From PHAA01 sp964457945 (GTDB lineage: Bacteria; Bacillota; Syntrophomonadia; Syntrophomonadales; Syntrophomonadaceae), in the NCBI GenBank assembly GCA_964457945.1, contig CAYWFX010000006.1:33941-97940 (forward strand): a stretch of DNA of 64,000 bases, read 5' to 3'. Below the pieces are notes generated by a model. It was not told where the DNA came from, did not search any database, and was given only the letters and a program-made list of their open reading frames with translations. This document shows, piece after piece, positions 54,263-61,901 of the stretch (positions are counted from its first letter, which is position 1; each line of letters opens with the position of its first letter). The position numbers and the translations under genes are program-made.

Positions 54263-54278
54263 CGCAAATGTCGTGCCA
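54263..54278 (-). promoter_or_regulatory. Sigma-54 promoter of the dehydratase operon
   Basis: On the minus strand TGGCACG-ACAT-TTGC matches the -24/-12 consensus exactly. The start would be near 54252, about 126 nt before the dehydratase gene. A sigma-54 activator gene is divergent, 320 bp away. Confidence 0.88.
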
Positions 54279-54496
54279 AGAAATGAAGGGTTTTATCGTG
54301 AAGTTTGCTCAAGGGCTCGTCAATCCCGTAACAACGAGTGTTTTCTTAATAAATAAGGTTTTAAATTTTCGCAATTACTAAATACTGGCAGCCGATTGTA
54401 CAACAACCACGTGACTTTGGTTTTTCTGCTCAAGTGGCTATTTATTGGGATTACCTTGATGTTTTTCGGTTTTGCGGTTTTGATGATAAATTTTTA

Positions 54497-54546
54497 CGAG
54501 GGTAGACATTATGTTGCCCTTGACGGTAACATAATGTCTACCCTCG
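54497..54546. promoter_or_regulatory. Perfect 19-bp inverted repeat, likely activator binding site
   Basis: CGAGGGTAGACATTATGTT and its exact complement are separated by 12 bases. Each arm holds the small palindrome ACATTATGT. It lies about 220 bp upstream of the sigma-54 promoter and abuts the -35 of the activator gene. It could therefore serve both as enhancer and as autoregulatory operator. Confidence 0.7.
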
Positions 54547-54549
54547 CAT

Positions 54550-54578
54550 TTGACAATATGCTATACTTGTGATACATA
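54550..54578 (+). promoter_or_regulatory. Sigma-A promoter of the activator gene
   Basis: TTGACA and TACATA are separated by 17 bases, ending 21 bp before the start codon. The 19-bp inverted repeat ends three bases before the -35. Confidence 0.65.
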
Positions 54579-54599
54579 TTGTCCTAAGGAGCTGATGAG

Positions 54600-56549
54600 A
54601 TGGATAATGCTGAAATGCGTAAAAAATGGATTCATATGCATAAGAACCCTAAACTTAGAGATGAGTTAAGGCCTGAAATCAAATACTCGTGGGAGCGAAG
54701 TTATGATATTGGAGTAGACCCCTATCTTAGAGAGAATGCCTACATTTGTACTGAGAGTGAGTTAGCAGAAGCTCGCAATGCTTCCCAATATCTATTGAAT
54801 ATCAGCGAGCCAGTTATGAAGGATCTCAATGAATTTGTGGCTGGAACTGGTTTCGTGGTAGCTTTGGTAGACTCAGGTTGTCGCATATTAAAAGTTATTG
54901 GTGATGCAGAATCACTGGCTTGGGCGAAATCTGCACGCTTTGTAGAGGGATCCATGTGGTTCGAGAACTTGGTAGGAACCAATGCTGGAGCACTGTGTCA
55001 GGATCTGGCCAAACCAGTTTCGGTTTTTGGCTATGAACACTTCTGTCTTTTCTCGCATGTAGCTGCTTCTTCCAGCGCCCCAATCATTGATAATGGCAGA
55101 ATATGCGGCTGCCTTTCTTTAGCAGCCCCATTTAGCAAAGTAAGCAACCATACCCTGGGAATGGTTGTTGCTGCCGCTAAACATATTATGTCGAGTATGG
55201 TTTTGCTAAGGTTGAATCAGTATCATAAAACAGTTATGGAATCAATGTCCGAAGGTGTGCTGGCGTTGGATTCAAACGGTAATATAACCTTTATGAATGA
55301 TAGTTGCGCCCAAATTTTAAAGATATCACACCAATCCCAAACTTGTCGCAATATCGCTGATATGTTAGGTACAAACATCGATAACCAGCACTTTATTAAT
55401 AAGGTTACACAGGGCCGCACCATTATAGATGAAAATTTTAAACTTGTTAGCAAAGATAATATAACTATAAATTGCAATATTACCTGTAATCCCTTAAATC
55501 ATCCAGATATACCCAATGGCGGTACAGTAGTAATTATTAAAGAAAGCCAGCGAATAAGCCGCTTGGTCAAAAAGTGGATGGGCGGCGGGGCTAAGCTCAC
55601 ATTTGACGATATAATAGGTATAGATGCAAAATTTTGCCAGGTTATTAAAACAGCCCGGGCAGCATCCACATCAACATCCAACGTTCTGCTTCTGGGCGAG
55701 AGTGGAACCGGGAAAGACATTATTGCACAAGCGATGCATAACGCGAGCCCCAGAAAAGATCATCCATATGTCGCCATAAATTGTGCTGCTCTTCCCCGAG
55801 AACTTATTGCTAGCGAGCTTTTCGGCTACGATGAAGGAGCATTTACCGGCTCAAAAAAAGGTGGGAATATTGGGAAATTTGAATTGGCTGACCAGGGAAC
55901 CATTTTTCTTGACGAAATTGGTGACGTGCCAATAGATTTGCAGGCATCTTTATTAAGGGTTCTGGAAGAGAAAACTATTTTCCGTCTGGGAGGAACCAAG
56001 CTCATCCCGATTGATGTTCGGATCATCGCTGCTACCAATAAAGACCTCCAAAACGAAATCAAGCGCAATAGGTTCCGACGTGACCTTTACTATCGCCTGG
56101 CAGTTATCAGGTTAACCATACCGCCTTTACGTGAAAGACCTAGTGACATACAACTACTGGCAGATAAGTTTATTGAAAGGATCTGCCAACGATTTAATAA
56201 GCCACTTATGACAATGGCCCCTGAAGTAGTAAATGCTTTTCGGAAATACGCATGGCCTGGCAATATTAGAGAAATACAAAATGTTATCGAGGGAGCCATT
56301 CAAATGGCTCCGGACCATATTATTAACTATGCTCTAATATCCGAATACTTGATCAAAGAAGAATTAGTAAATCAATCATACCCAGGCGAGCAATTCAATA
56401 ACGAAACGCCCTCAGTATCAGCCATGGAAAAACAAATGCTTTTGGACTATCTGGCCCAACATAAATATAATAAAAGTGAGGTTGCCAAGGCCCTGGGCAT
56501 TTCGCGGAAAACCTTGTATCGGCGCCTAAATAGTAATGGCATATTTTAA
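54600..56549 (+). CDS. Sigma-54-dependent transcriptional activator
   Basis: This 649-residue regulator has an N-terminal GAF-like sensing part (about residues 60-210, similar in layout to AcoR), then a PAS domain (about 215-320). A sigma-54 AAA+ domain follows (about 335-560) with GESGTGKDIIAQAMHN, the sigma-contacting GAFTGSKKGG, and GTIFLDEIGDVPIDLQASLL. A C-terminal Fis-type helix-turn-helix (KSEVAKALGISRKTLYRRL) ends the protein. It is divergent from an operon with a perfect sigma-54 promoter, which is its most likely target. AAGGAG precedes the start. A decayed copy of its 5' part lies at 58.7 kb. Confidence 0.94.
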   Translation: MDNAEMRKKWIHMHKNPKLRDELRPEIKYSWERSYDIGVDPYLRENAYICTESELAEARNASQYLLNISEPVMKDLNEFVAGTGFVVALVDSGCRILKVIGDAESLAWAKSARFVEGSMWFENLVGTNAGALCQDLAKPVSVFGYEHFCLFSHVAASSSAPIIDNGRICGCLSLAAPFSKVSNHTLGMVVAAAKHIMSSMVLLRLNQYHKTVMESMSEGVLALDSNGNITFMNDSCAQILKISHQSQTCRNIADMLGTNIDNQHFINKVTQGRTIIDENFKLVSKDNITINCNITCNPLNHPDIPNGGTVVIIKESQRISRLVKKWMGGGAKLTFDDIIGIDAKFCQVIKTARAASTSTSNVLLLGESGTGKDIIAQAMHNASPRKDHPYVAINCAALPRELIASELFGYDEGAFTGSKKGGNIGKFELADQGTIFLDEIGDVPIDLQASLLRVLEEKTIFRLGGTKLIPIDVRIIAATNKDLQNEIKRNRFRRDLYYRLAVIRLTIPPLRERPSDIQLLADKFIERICQRFNKPLMTMAPEVVNAFRKYAWPGNIREIQNVIEGAIQMAPDHIINYALISEYLIKEELVNQSYPGEQFNNETPSVSAMEKQMLLDYLAQHKYNKSEVAKALGISRKTLYRRLNSNGIF

Positions 56550-56642
56550 ATATAATTAGAATTGATCAGGGTTGAAATGTCAGTGTCCCCCAGTATTAAT
56601 AAAGCTAAGAGCATAATATAAAAGATTTTTTTCATCATAGAT

Positions 56643-56692
56643 TAAAATCAAACAGGGAGGTGTGAATAAACACACCTCCCTGTTTGATTTTA
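56643..56692. terminator. Bidirectional intrinsic terminator
   Basis: About 22 bp pair perfectly (AAATCAAACAGGGAGGTGTG with CACACCTCCCTGTTTGATTT, extended at the base) around AATAAA. It separates the convergent activator and GntP permease genes. Confidence 0.92.
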
Positions 56693-56715
56693 TTAGTAAA
56701 AAAAGGGGTTAGGGG

Positions 56716-58038
56716 TTAGTAAAACATTACCGCCATGAGTAGGGCGACTACTAATGCAACAACACCGCCAAGCATACCTATCCAGAAAATATGCTTGTAG
56801 CACTGCTTGTGATTTAACCCGGTGATAGCCATAAGGGCAAAAACCACTCCGCAATGCGGCATACAGGACAAACCTCCAGCAGCTATGGCTATTACGCGGT
56901 GGATTACCGCAGGTGGTACACCGGTGGCCAGCCAAGCTGTACCGAAGGTAGGCACTACAATACCCAGGGCTCCCGTTGAAGACCCGGTTACTGCAGCCAG
57001 GAATCCGGTTATAACTGACATTTGCACCAGGGCGCCGCCGGGCAGGGTGCTAATTAAAGCCAGGATGGTTTTAAATCCAGGTGCTGCCGAGGCAACTATG
57101 CCAACTCCTACTGCCGCAGCTGTGAAAACGGTGGGCCCCATGGCGTTTAAAGCCCCTGAGTTAAGAGTGGCCAATTGACTGGGAATGAAATTTTTCAAAA
57201 CCACAGCCGAGACAATAACCGAAACCAAGAGGGCGGGTACGATGATATTCGGAATTTTCATGGCACTGCCAATCAAGATGATGGCGATCAGAATCACCAT
57301 TGGAGTCAGCGCGATACCCAGGGAAGGAATTACGGCGTCGCTGGTGCCGGCATCAGCATCGGCTGCCGTTCTTACATATTCTTCACCGTTGTCAAGAGCT
57401 ACTCTAAGCTGCCACTTAATATATAGCAACCCAAATGCGAGGACCGCTATTGAGGTAACTATTCCCATCAGGGGAGCAGCGGTAAGGGTTGTGCCCAGTA
57501 CGGTTGGAATGACATTTTGAATGGAAGGGGAGCCCGGGAACATGGTCATGGTAAAGGTGGCGCAACCCAAAACCAGAGGTGCCAGCAAAAGATGCCAGGG
57601 TATGTTTAATTCCCTGAATAACGGACGGGAAAGCGCAACGATAGTAAAAATAACAATGAATATATTTACCCCGCCAAAGGTCAACAGTGCGCCTATTATA
57701 ACTACCGCTACCATCACCGCAAAAGGATTGGAGCGGCCTGTCAGCTTAAGAACGCTGTTGGCAATGGAAATCGTTGCCTTGCTGTCCTCCAGGTATTTAC
57801 CCAGAATCGCTCCCAGAATAAAGATTATAAAAAATTGGGTAATGAAATTACCCATGCCGACCATATACGATTTGGGACCTGAAAAAAGTGCTGGCATCAA
57901 GGGCATCCCATTGGTCAGTATGATTAAAACTGCAGTTAAAGGCCCAATAATTAATATGCTAACACCCTTATAAGCTAAACAAATAAGTAAGGCAATACCT
58001 AATAAAATTCCTAGAGAAGCTAACCAACTCATTGTCAT
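56716..58038 (-). CDS. GntP-family permease
   Basis: This 440-residue integral membrane protein has about 12 hydrophobic segments and GntP-family features such as LLTFGGVNIFIVIFTIVALS and FPGSPSIQNVIPTVLG. Members import gluconate, 3-hydroxybutyrate or other hydroxy acids with protons. It sits at the edge of the sigma-54 controlled hydroxyacyl-CoA island, so a hydroxycarboxylate substrate is plausible. Three palindromes lie upstream of it. Confidence 0.88.
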   Translation of the reverse strand: MTMSWLASLGILLGIALLICLAYKGVSILIIGPLTAVLIILTNGMPLMPALFSGPKSYMVGMGNFITQFFIIFILGAILGKYLEDSKATISIANSVLKLTGRSNPFAVMVAVVIIGALLTFGGVNIFIVIFTIVALSRPLFRELNIPWHLLLAPLVLGCATFTMTMFPGSPSIQNVIPTVLGTTLTAAPLMGIVTSIAVLAFGLLYIKWQLRVALDNGEEYVRTAADADAGTSDAVIPSLGIALTPMVILIAIILIGSAMKIPNIIVPALLVSVIVSAVVLKNFIPSQLATLNSGALNAMGPTVFTAAAVGVGIVASAAPGFKTILALISTLPGGALVQMSVITGFLAAVTGSSTGALGIVVPTFGTAWLATGVPPAVIHRVIAIAAGGLSCMPHCGVVFALMAITGLNHKQCYKHIFWIGMLGGVVALVVALLMAVMFY

Positions 58039-58095
58039 ACCTCCGATTTATTCCAAAATTTTCCATGAAGCTTTCTGTTGACGTGGTTCCGTTCT

Positions 58096-58250
58096 TTAAA
58101 CTTAAGTTTAATTTTCACTAACCCCCTATTCTGTGAGCCAGATTTATAAATCTAGTTCAGGTATTAGTCTGCTAGAGGTTGGTGCTTTAAACTGGCTTGG
58201 GTATCCTGTTCACGCTTTGCCAGCAGTATAATGAATAGTAATTCATTATA
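58096..58250. promoter_or_regulatory. Three perfect palindromes upstream of the GntP gene
   Basis: TTAAACTTAAGTTTAA (58096-58111), AGATTTATAAATCT (58140-58153) and TATAATGAAT-AGTA-ATTCATTATA (58227-58250) all lie within 215 bp of the permease start. They differ from one another, so more than one regulator or simply A/T-rich chance may be involved. Confidence 0.4.
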
Positions 58251-58675
58251 CCATAGTGCATTAGTGAACCTAGACTTCGATCGTTCCTTGAATTGTTGCC
58301 AATTCAAGCTTTTACCCAGAGCCTCGGATTGTAATGGGGGTTAATTGATTAGGTTTAGTGGATGCTACAATTAGATTCTGGCTTGTCTTAAAGCATAGTT
58401 CACCTCCCTGCATTATTCCAGATTCTCTACTCTTGTTCTTCTGCAAATACTGTGCCAAAAGATATTTTATTAAAAGCAAGTCCTGATTATTTATGTATGA
58501 ATACCTCATCAATTCCATATCCAGCCAGGTTATCTGCTTAAACATTGGGTAACTTATAATAAGCTGCCTTTTCCTCAAATAGGGCCAGTGTCGCATTTTT
58601 GGTCGCCAATTTGTTGCATTCAGGGTACAAAGTGGTTCAGGGGACGAGGGGGTCAGACCTAAACCCGTTAGCTTT
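58251..58675. other. Region without a convincing gene
   Basis: A 122-codon open frame exists on the minus strand (58312-58680), but it lacks a ribosome site and any recognisable motif. The segment precedes a regulator relic and is probably decayed DNA. Confidence 0.4.
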
Positions 58676-58796
58676 CGCATAATGACCCTGAATTTAGAGA
58701 TGAGTTAAGACTTGAAATTAAATATTCGTGGAGGCGAGGTTATGACATTGGGGACATTTATGAAAAATATGGCCAAACCACTTTCGGTTTTTGGCT
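58676..58796 (+). pseudogene. Decayed fragment of the sigma-54 activator gene
   Basis: Bases 58676-58755 closely match the 5' part of the activator gene near 54636-54711; the translation runs FRDELRLEIKYSW then RRGYDIG, against LRDELRPEIKYSWERSYDIG. After an internal deletion of about 300 bases, 58770-58796 matches 55006-55032 (TGGCCAAACCAnTTTCGGTT and on), in a different frame. It is a duplicated and eroded regulator, or what is left after recombination. Confidence 0.8.
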
Positions 58797-58993
58797 TTTG
58801 AAATGCCATTCATTGAGTCCTCACCTGGGTACGACTAAATGGCAGAAGCTATACAATATGCATACCTATTCAGAACGCTGTTTCAACTGCTGCAAGGAGA
58901 ACCTGGGGTTAGATTAGTAAGTTTAGCAAGCTGAGTAGTTCATGTGTCCTGATTAGGATGACTTAATCGTTATCCTTTGTGAAAACAAATTTG

Positions 58994-59075
58994 CCATGGC
59001 ATAACCTTGATTTTATTGTCAAAAGAACCGTATCCGTGACAAAACCTTGCTAAAACACCATGACAACCCCTTGAT
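58994..59075 (+). promoter_or_regulatory. Three copies of an 18-bp motif upstream of the CaiB gene
   Basis: CCATGGCATAACCTTGAT (58994), CCGTGACAAAACCTTGCT (59034) and CCATGACAACCCCTTGAT (59058) share a common pattern; the last overlaps the -35. An exact copy of the last is upstream of nif at 44845. Confidence 0.5.
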
Positions 59076-59099
59076 ATAACAAAATATAAATACTATTAT
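59071..59099 (+). promoter_or_regulatory. Sigma-A promoter of the CaiB-type gene
   Basis: TTGATA and TATTAT are separated by 17 bases, 33 bp before the GTG start. Confidence 0.6.
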
Positions 59100-59131
59100 C
59101 TAAACGAAAGTTTAAAATGGAGGGGATTAGT

Positions 59132-60310
59132 GTGAGCTTACCTCTGGAAGGTATTAGGGTATTAGATTTGTCCACTATGTTGCCGGGGCCATTTTGCACC
59201 CAGGTACTGGCTGATTATGGGGCTGAGATTATTAAAATCGAAGATAAAGTCGGTGATCGGGGACGCTGGTCACCACCTTTTATTGATGATCAGGGTGCTT
59301 TGTTCTATGCGGTTAATAGAAATAAAAAAAGTATTAGCTTGGACCTGAGAAGTGAGGAAGGCAAAAATATTTTTGAAAAATTAGTGGCTAATAGCGATGT
59401 GATACTGGATGCTTTTCGGCCAGGGGTTATGGATAAGCTGGGCCTTTCATATGAAGTACTTAAGCAGGTGAATGAACGGATCATATATTGTGCCCTTAAT
59501 GGATTCGGTTCAACAGGTCCTTTGATCCATACAGCAGCGCATGATATTAACATTATGAGCTTGGCGGGAATAACTGATTTATCTGGAACTAAGGATAGTC
59601 TACCCTCCCTTTCCACGCTGCAGCTGACTGGTATTGCCGGAGGCTCTTTGTATGCGGTTATGGCTATTCTTATGGCTTTAATAAACCGGCAAAAAACAGG
59701 CCGGGGTCAGTTTTGCGATGTTTCCATGATGGACGGAGCGATTAGTCTTTTGGCATATACTCTAGGTGAGTGGTCAGGCTCTGGCCTGTTGCCAGAGCGG
59801 GGCAATGGGTTGTTAACAGGAGGCTTTGCGTTTTACCAGATATACGAAACCAGTGATAATAAATATATAAGCCTGGGAGCGGTAGAGTCCAAGTTCTGGC
59901 GGGAATTTTGTGAGCGCATTGGCAAGCCGGAATACCTTGATAGCCAGTGGAAACCAGAACTGCAGGAGCAAATGATAGCAGGAATCAGAACTGTCATAAA
60001 AGAAGGAAGTCAGGCTGAATGGTTAGAAATATTTGCTGATGCTAACATCTGTTTGGCTCCAGTTTTAAACCTGGAAGAAATGAGTAAGCACCCTCAGGTA
60101 GTGGATCGAGATATGATAATAAAAATGAAAGATTTCAGGGACTCAGGTAAAGATATGTTTTTAAGCGGATTGCCCATTAAATTTTCGGATACCCCGGGGG
60201 AGATCAAGCTGAATTTTCCGGAAACGGGGGAACATACTGTGGAAATTCTATTGGCAGCAGGCTATACGGCAGAAGAAATTGAGCTATTTAAGATAAACGG
60301 GGTAATATAA
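59132..60310 (+). CDS. CaiB/BaiF family (class III) CoA-transferase
   Basis: This 392-residue protein transfers CoA between acids through a catalytic aspartate. It shows LEGIRVLDLSTMLPGPFCTQ, LADYGAEIIKIE, NRNKKSISLDLRSEEG, and the catalytic region ALNGFGSTGPLIHTAAHDIN (Asp near residue 165). GTG 59132 is preferred because GGAGGGG lies six bases upstream; ATG 59117 overlaps that site. It may supply CoA to the same hydroxy acids handled by the nearby operon. A nitroreductase relic follows directly. Confidence 0.9.
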   Translation: MSLPLEGIRVLDLSTMLPGPFCTQVLADYGAEIIKIEDKVGDRGRWSPPFIDDQGALFYAVNRNKKSISLDLRSEEGKNIFEKLVANSDVILDAFRPGVMDKLGLSYEVLKQVNERIIYCALNGFGSTGPLIHTAAHDINIMSLAGITDLSGTKDSLPSLSTLQLTGIAGGSLYAVMAILMALINRQKTGRGQFCDVSMMDGAISLLAYTLGEWSGSGLLPERGNGLLTGGFAFYQIYETSDNKYISLGAVESKFWREFCERIGKPEYLDSQWKPELQEQMIAGIRTVIKEGSQAEWLEIFADANICLAPVLNLEEMSKHPQVVDRDMIIKMKDFRDSGKDMFLSGLPIKFSDTPGEIKLNFPETGEHTVEILLAAGYTAEEIELFKINGVI

Positions 60311-60328
60311 TCGCTCAGGCTATTTAAA

Positions 60329-60496
60329 GGGGTATTGTTAGGGGTATACCCGCGGGAGGTACGCTCTGCGGGATTGCATTATTTATTCCGGATGCCAGAG
60401 AATGCTATTCTCTTTGCTATAGTATCTCTGGGACATCCGGATGAGAATAAAGAACCATATAATCGTTATTTTGGAAGAGCCAATTCATTTCAATAA
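60329..60496 (+). pseudogene. C-terminal fragment of a nitroreductase
   Basis: A 55-codon stretch ending in TAA reads GVLLGVYPREVRSAGLHYLF, then RMPENAILFAIVSLGHPDEN, then KEPYNRYFGR. This is the end of a nitroreductase-family flavoprotein (pattern WLGVYPRE...PENxxPFAxxSLGxPDE). No start or N-terminal part exists; the fragment begins 18 bp after the CaiB stop. A hairpin-like repeat at 60387-60441 is inside it. Confidence 0.8.
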
Positions 60497-60530
60497 GTGG
60501 TAGAAGCAATTAAGGTTCCACTGCAAGAAT

Positions 60531-60878
60531 TCAATTATACCCGCGATCTCCAAACGGCTGGATTTTTTCCAGCCATTTTTCTTTTAGCTTTTTTAAAGCA
60601 TCCTTCTCATCAAAATAAGCGTCTTCTTTCTTCTCTAGAACCTCTAGAACTTCAATAACAAAGGTTTCTGGTCCGAATTCATGCAAGTCCTGTTGAAGCT
60701 TTCTATTTGGAAAACTACCATTTTTTAATCCAAATAGTTTGCCATTAATAGTCTTCAGGTTCCGGGTGCTAGTAATAAAAATCTTTTGATTTATGGTATT
60801 TCTGATTTGATAAACCCCGGCATCTATTTTAATTTCCTGGTACTGTTGTTTCAGTTCTTTTTTTCGATCCATATCCAT
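60531..60878 (-). CDS. GIY-YIG domain protein
   Basis: This 115-residue protein carries a GIY-YIG nuclease-like domain: AGVYQIRNTINQKIFITSTR, with GSFPNRKLQQDLHEFGPETF in the second half and a conserved Glu in the FVIEVLE segment. The canonical second YIG is replaced by IFI, so nuclease activity is uncertain. It starts 15 bp after the DUF2087 gene on the same strand, a common pairing in Firmicutes. Confidence 0.85.
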   Translation of the reverse strand: MDMDRKKELKQQYQEIKIDAGVYQIRNTINQKIFITSTRNLKTINGKLFGLKNGSFPNRKLQQDLHEFGPETFVIEVLEVLEKKEDAYFDEKDALKKLKEKWLEKIQPFGDRGYN

Positions 60879-60893
60879 TATCCTTCCCCCTAG

Positions 60894-61649
60894 TCATTTC
60901 CGAAGCCAATACTGGCTTCCGTCAGGTTTCCTATCCAGAAAACCGTAGTCAATTAAATACCTTCTTAAGGTAGCGTAATCATCATAAGCAGTTTTCAATA
61001 TCTGATTGACTTCCTTCTCGTCATAGCTGCAATCCAGTTCAAATCGCTGGGCAATCTCCCGCAGGACGACTAATTTATCCTTTTCCTTTCGGGAGAAGAT
61101 CTTTAAGGGTCCTTTTATACCATCAGGAAAGTACTTCGTTAAGATAGCTTCCTTTTCTTCCTGGGTGACATTATAACGTTCATCTACCATCCGAGCAGTA
61201 TTAGGAACTTCTAAAAAGGCTGGCGCGTATTTGTCCTTTTCTTTTAAAAGCTCCATCATTGCCAAAAATGTTTTAGCCTGGCGCTCTTTCTCCTTTAACA
61301 CAAAACGGTGATTGCGTATGGTAGAAGCACTGCCTATTCCCATCTCTGCTTGGATTTCTTTATCGCTTTTCCCCTGATAAAAAAGCTCGAGAAGACCTTT
61401 TTGATGGTCGGTAAGACCGGTAAGTTTCTTATCCAGATGGATTAGGTATTCAAATACGGAGTGATGTGTTTTCTCTATATGAACCCGTACATACCTACCC
61501 GATTCATACATTACCCCGTCCTCAGGATAAACAATCCCTTTCTCAAAATACTTACCGCAAAGCAGACATATATAATGATTCTTTTCTTCTATATACCCAC
61601 ATTTAAGTTCTTCCAGGGAAGCATTCCAAAATAATTCTGATATACCCAT
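60894..61649 (-). CDS. DUF2087 regulator-like protein
   Basis: This 251-residue protein has an N-terminal putative zinc site (CLLCGKYF...HIEKTHH), a LuxR-like helix-turn-helix in the middle (LTDHQKGLLELFYQGKSDKE and GIGSASTIRNHRF) and a C-terminal DUF2087 domain (ILTKYFPDG...KIFSRKEKDKLVVLREIAQRF). It is probably a transcription regulator co-transcribed with the GIY-YIG gene. The target is unknown. Confidence 0.85.
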   Translation of the reverse strand: MGISELFWNASLEELKCGYIEEKNHYICLLCGKYFEKGIVYPEDGVMYESGRYVRVHIEKTHHSVFEYLIHLDKKLTGLTDHQKGLLELFYQGKSDKEIQAEMGIGSASTIRNHRFVLKEKERQAKTFLAMMELLKEKDKYAPAFLEVPNTARMVDERYNVTQEEKEAILTKYFPDGIKGPLKIFSRKEKDKLVVLREIAQRFELDCSYDEKEVNQILKTAYDDYATLRRYLIDYGFLDRKPDGSQYWLRK

Positions 61650-61901
61650 AACATAAACACAACCTTTAATAAGTTAATTAAACTATAGACATTATAGAAT
61701 AATGTTTGAACATAATCAAGCGTATTTGAATTGATTAAGTTCCAGGGGAGAGCACCAAGAGTGGGGATACGAACTTTAATTAATAAGTTTGGGGACCTTG
61801 TTCTATAATAGACTTGAGGATGGTAATGCTTTTAGAAAATAATAGGATCAATGGTCTTTATACTAGATGCGGTTGTTTTACTAAAGGAGTAGGATTTTAT
61901 T

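Noticed and set aside
58312..58680. 122-codon minus-strand open frame between GntP and the regulator relic
   Set aside because: No ribosome site and no recognisable motif; it begins at the edge of a regulator relic, so it is more likely a chance open frame in decayed DNA.
58994..59011. Possible sigma-54 promoter TGGCATAACCTTGAT before the CaiB gene
   Set aside because: The -12 element lacks GC and is one base too close; a normal sigma-A promoter lies downstream at 59071-59099.
60387..60441. Inverted repeat TCCGGATG...CATCCGGA as a terminator or small transposable element
   Set aside because: It falls within the coding pattern of the nitroreductase relic and has bulges and no T-run; more likely chance.
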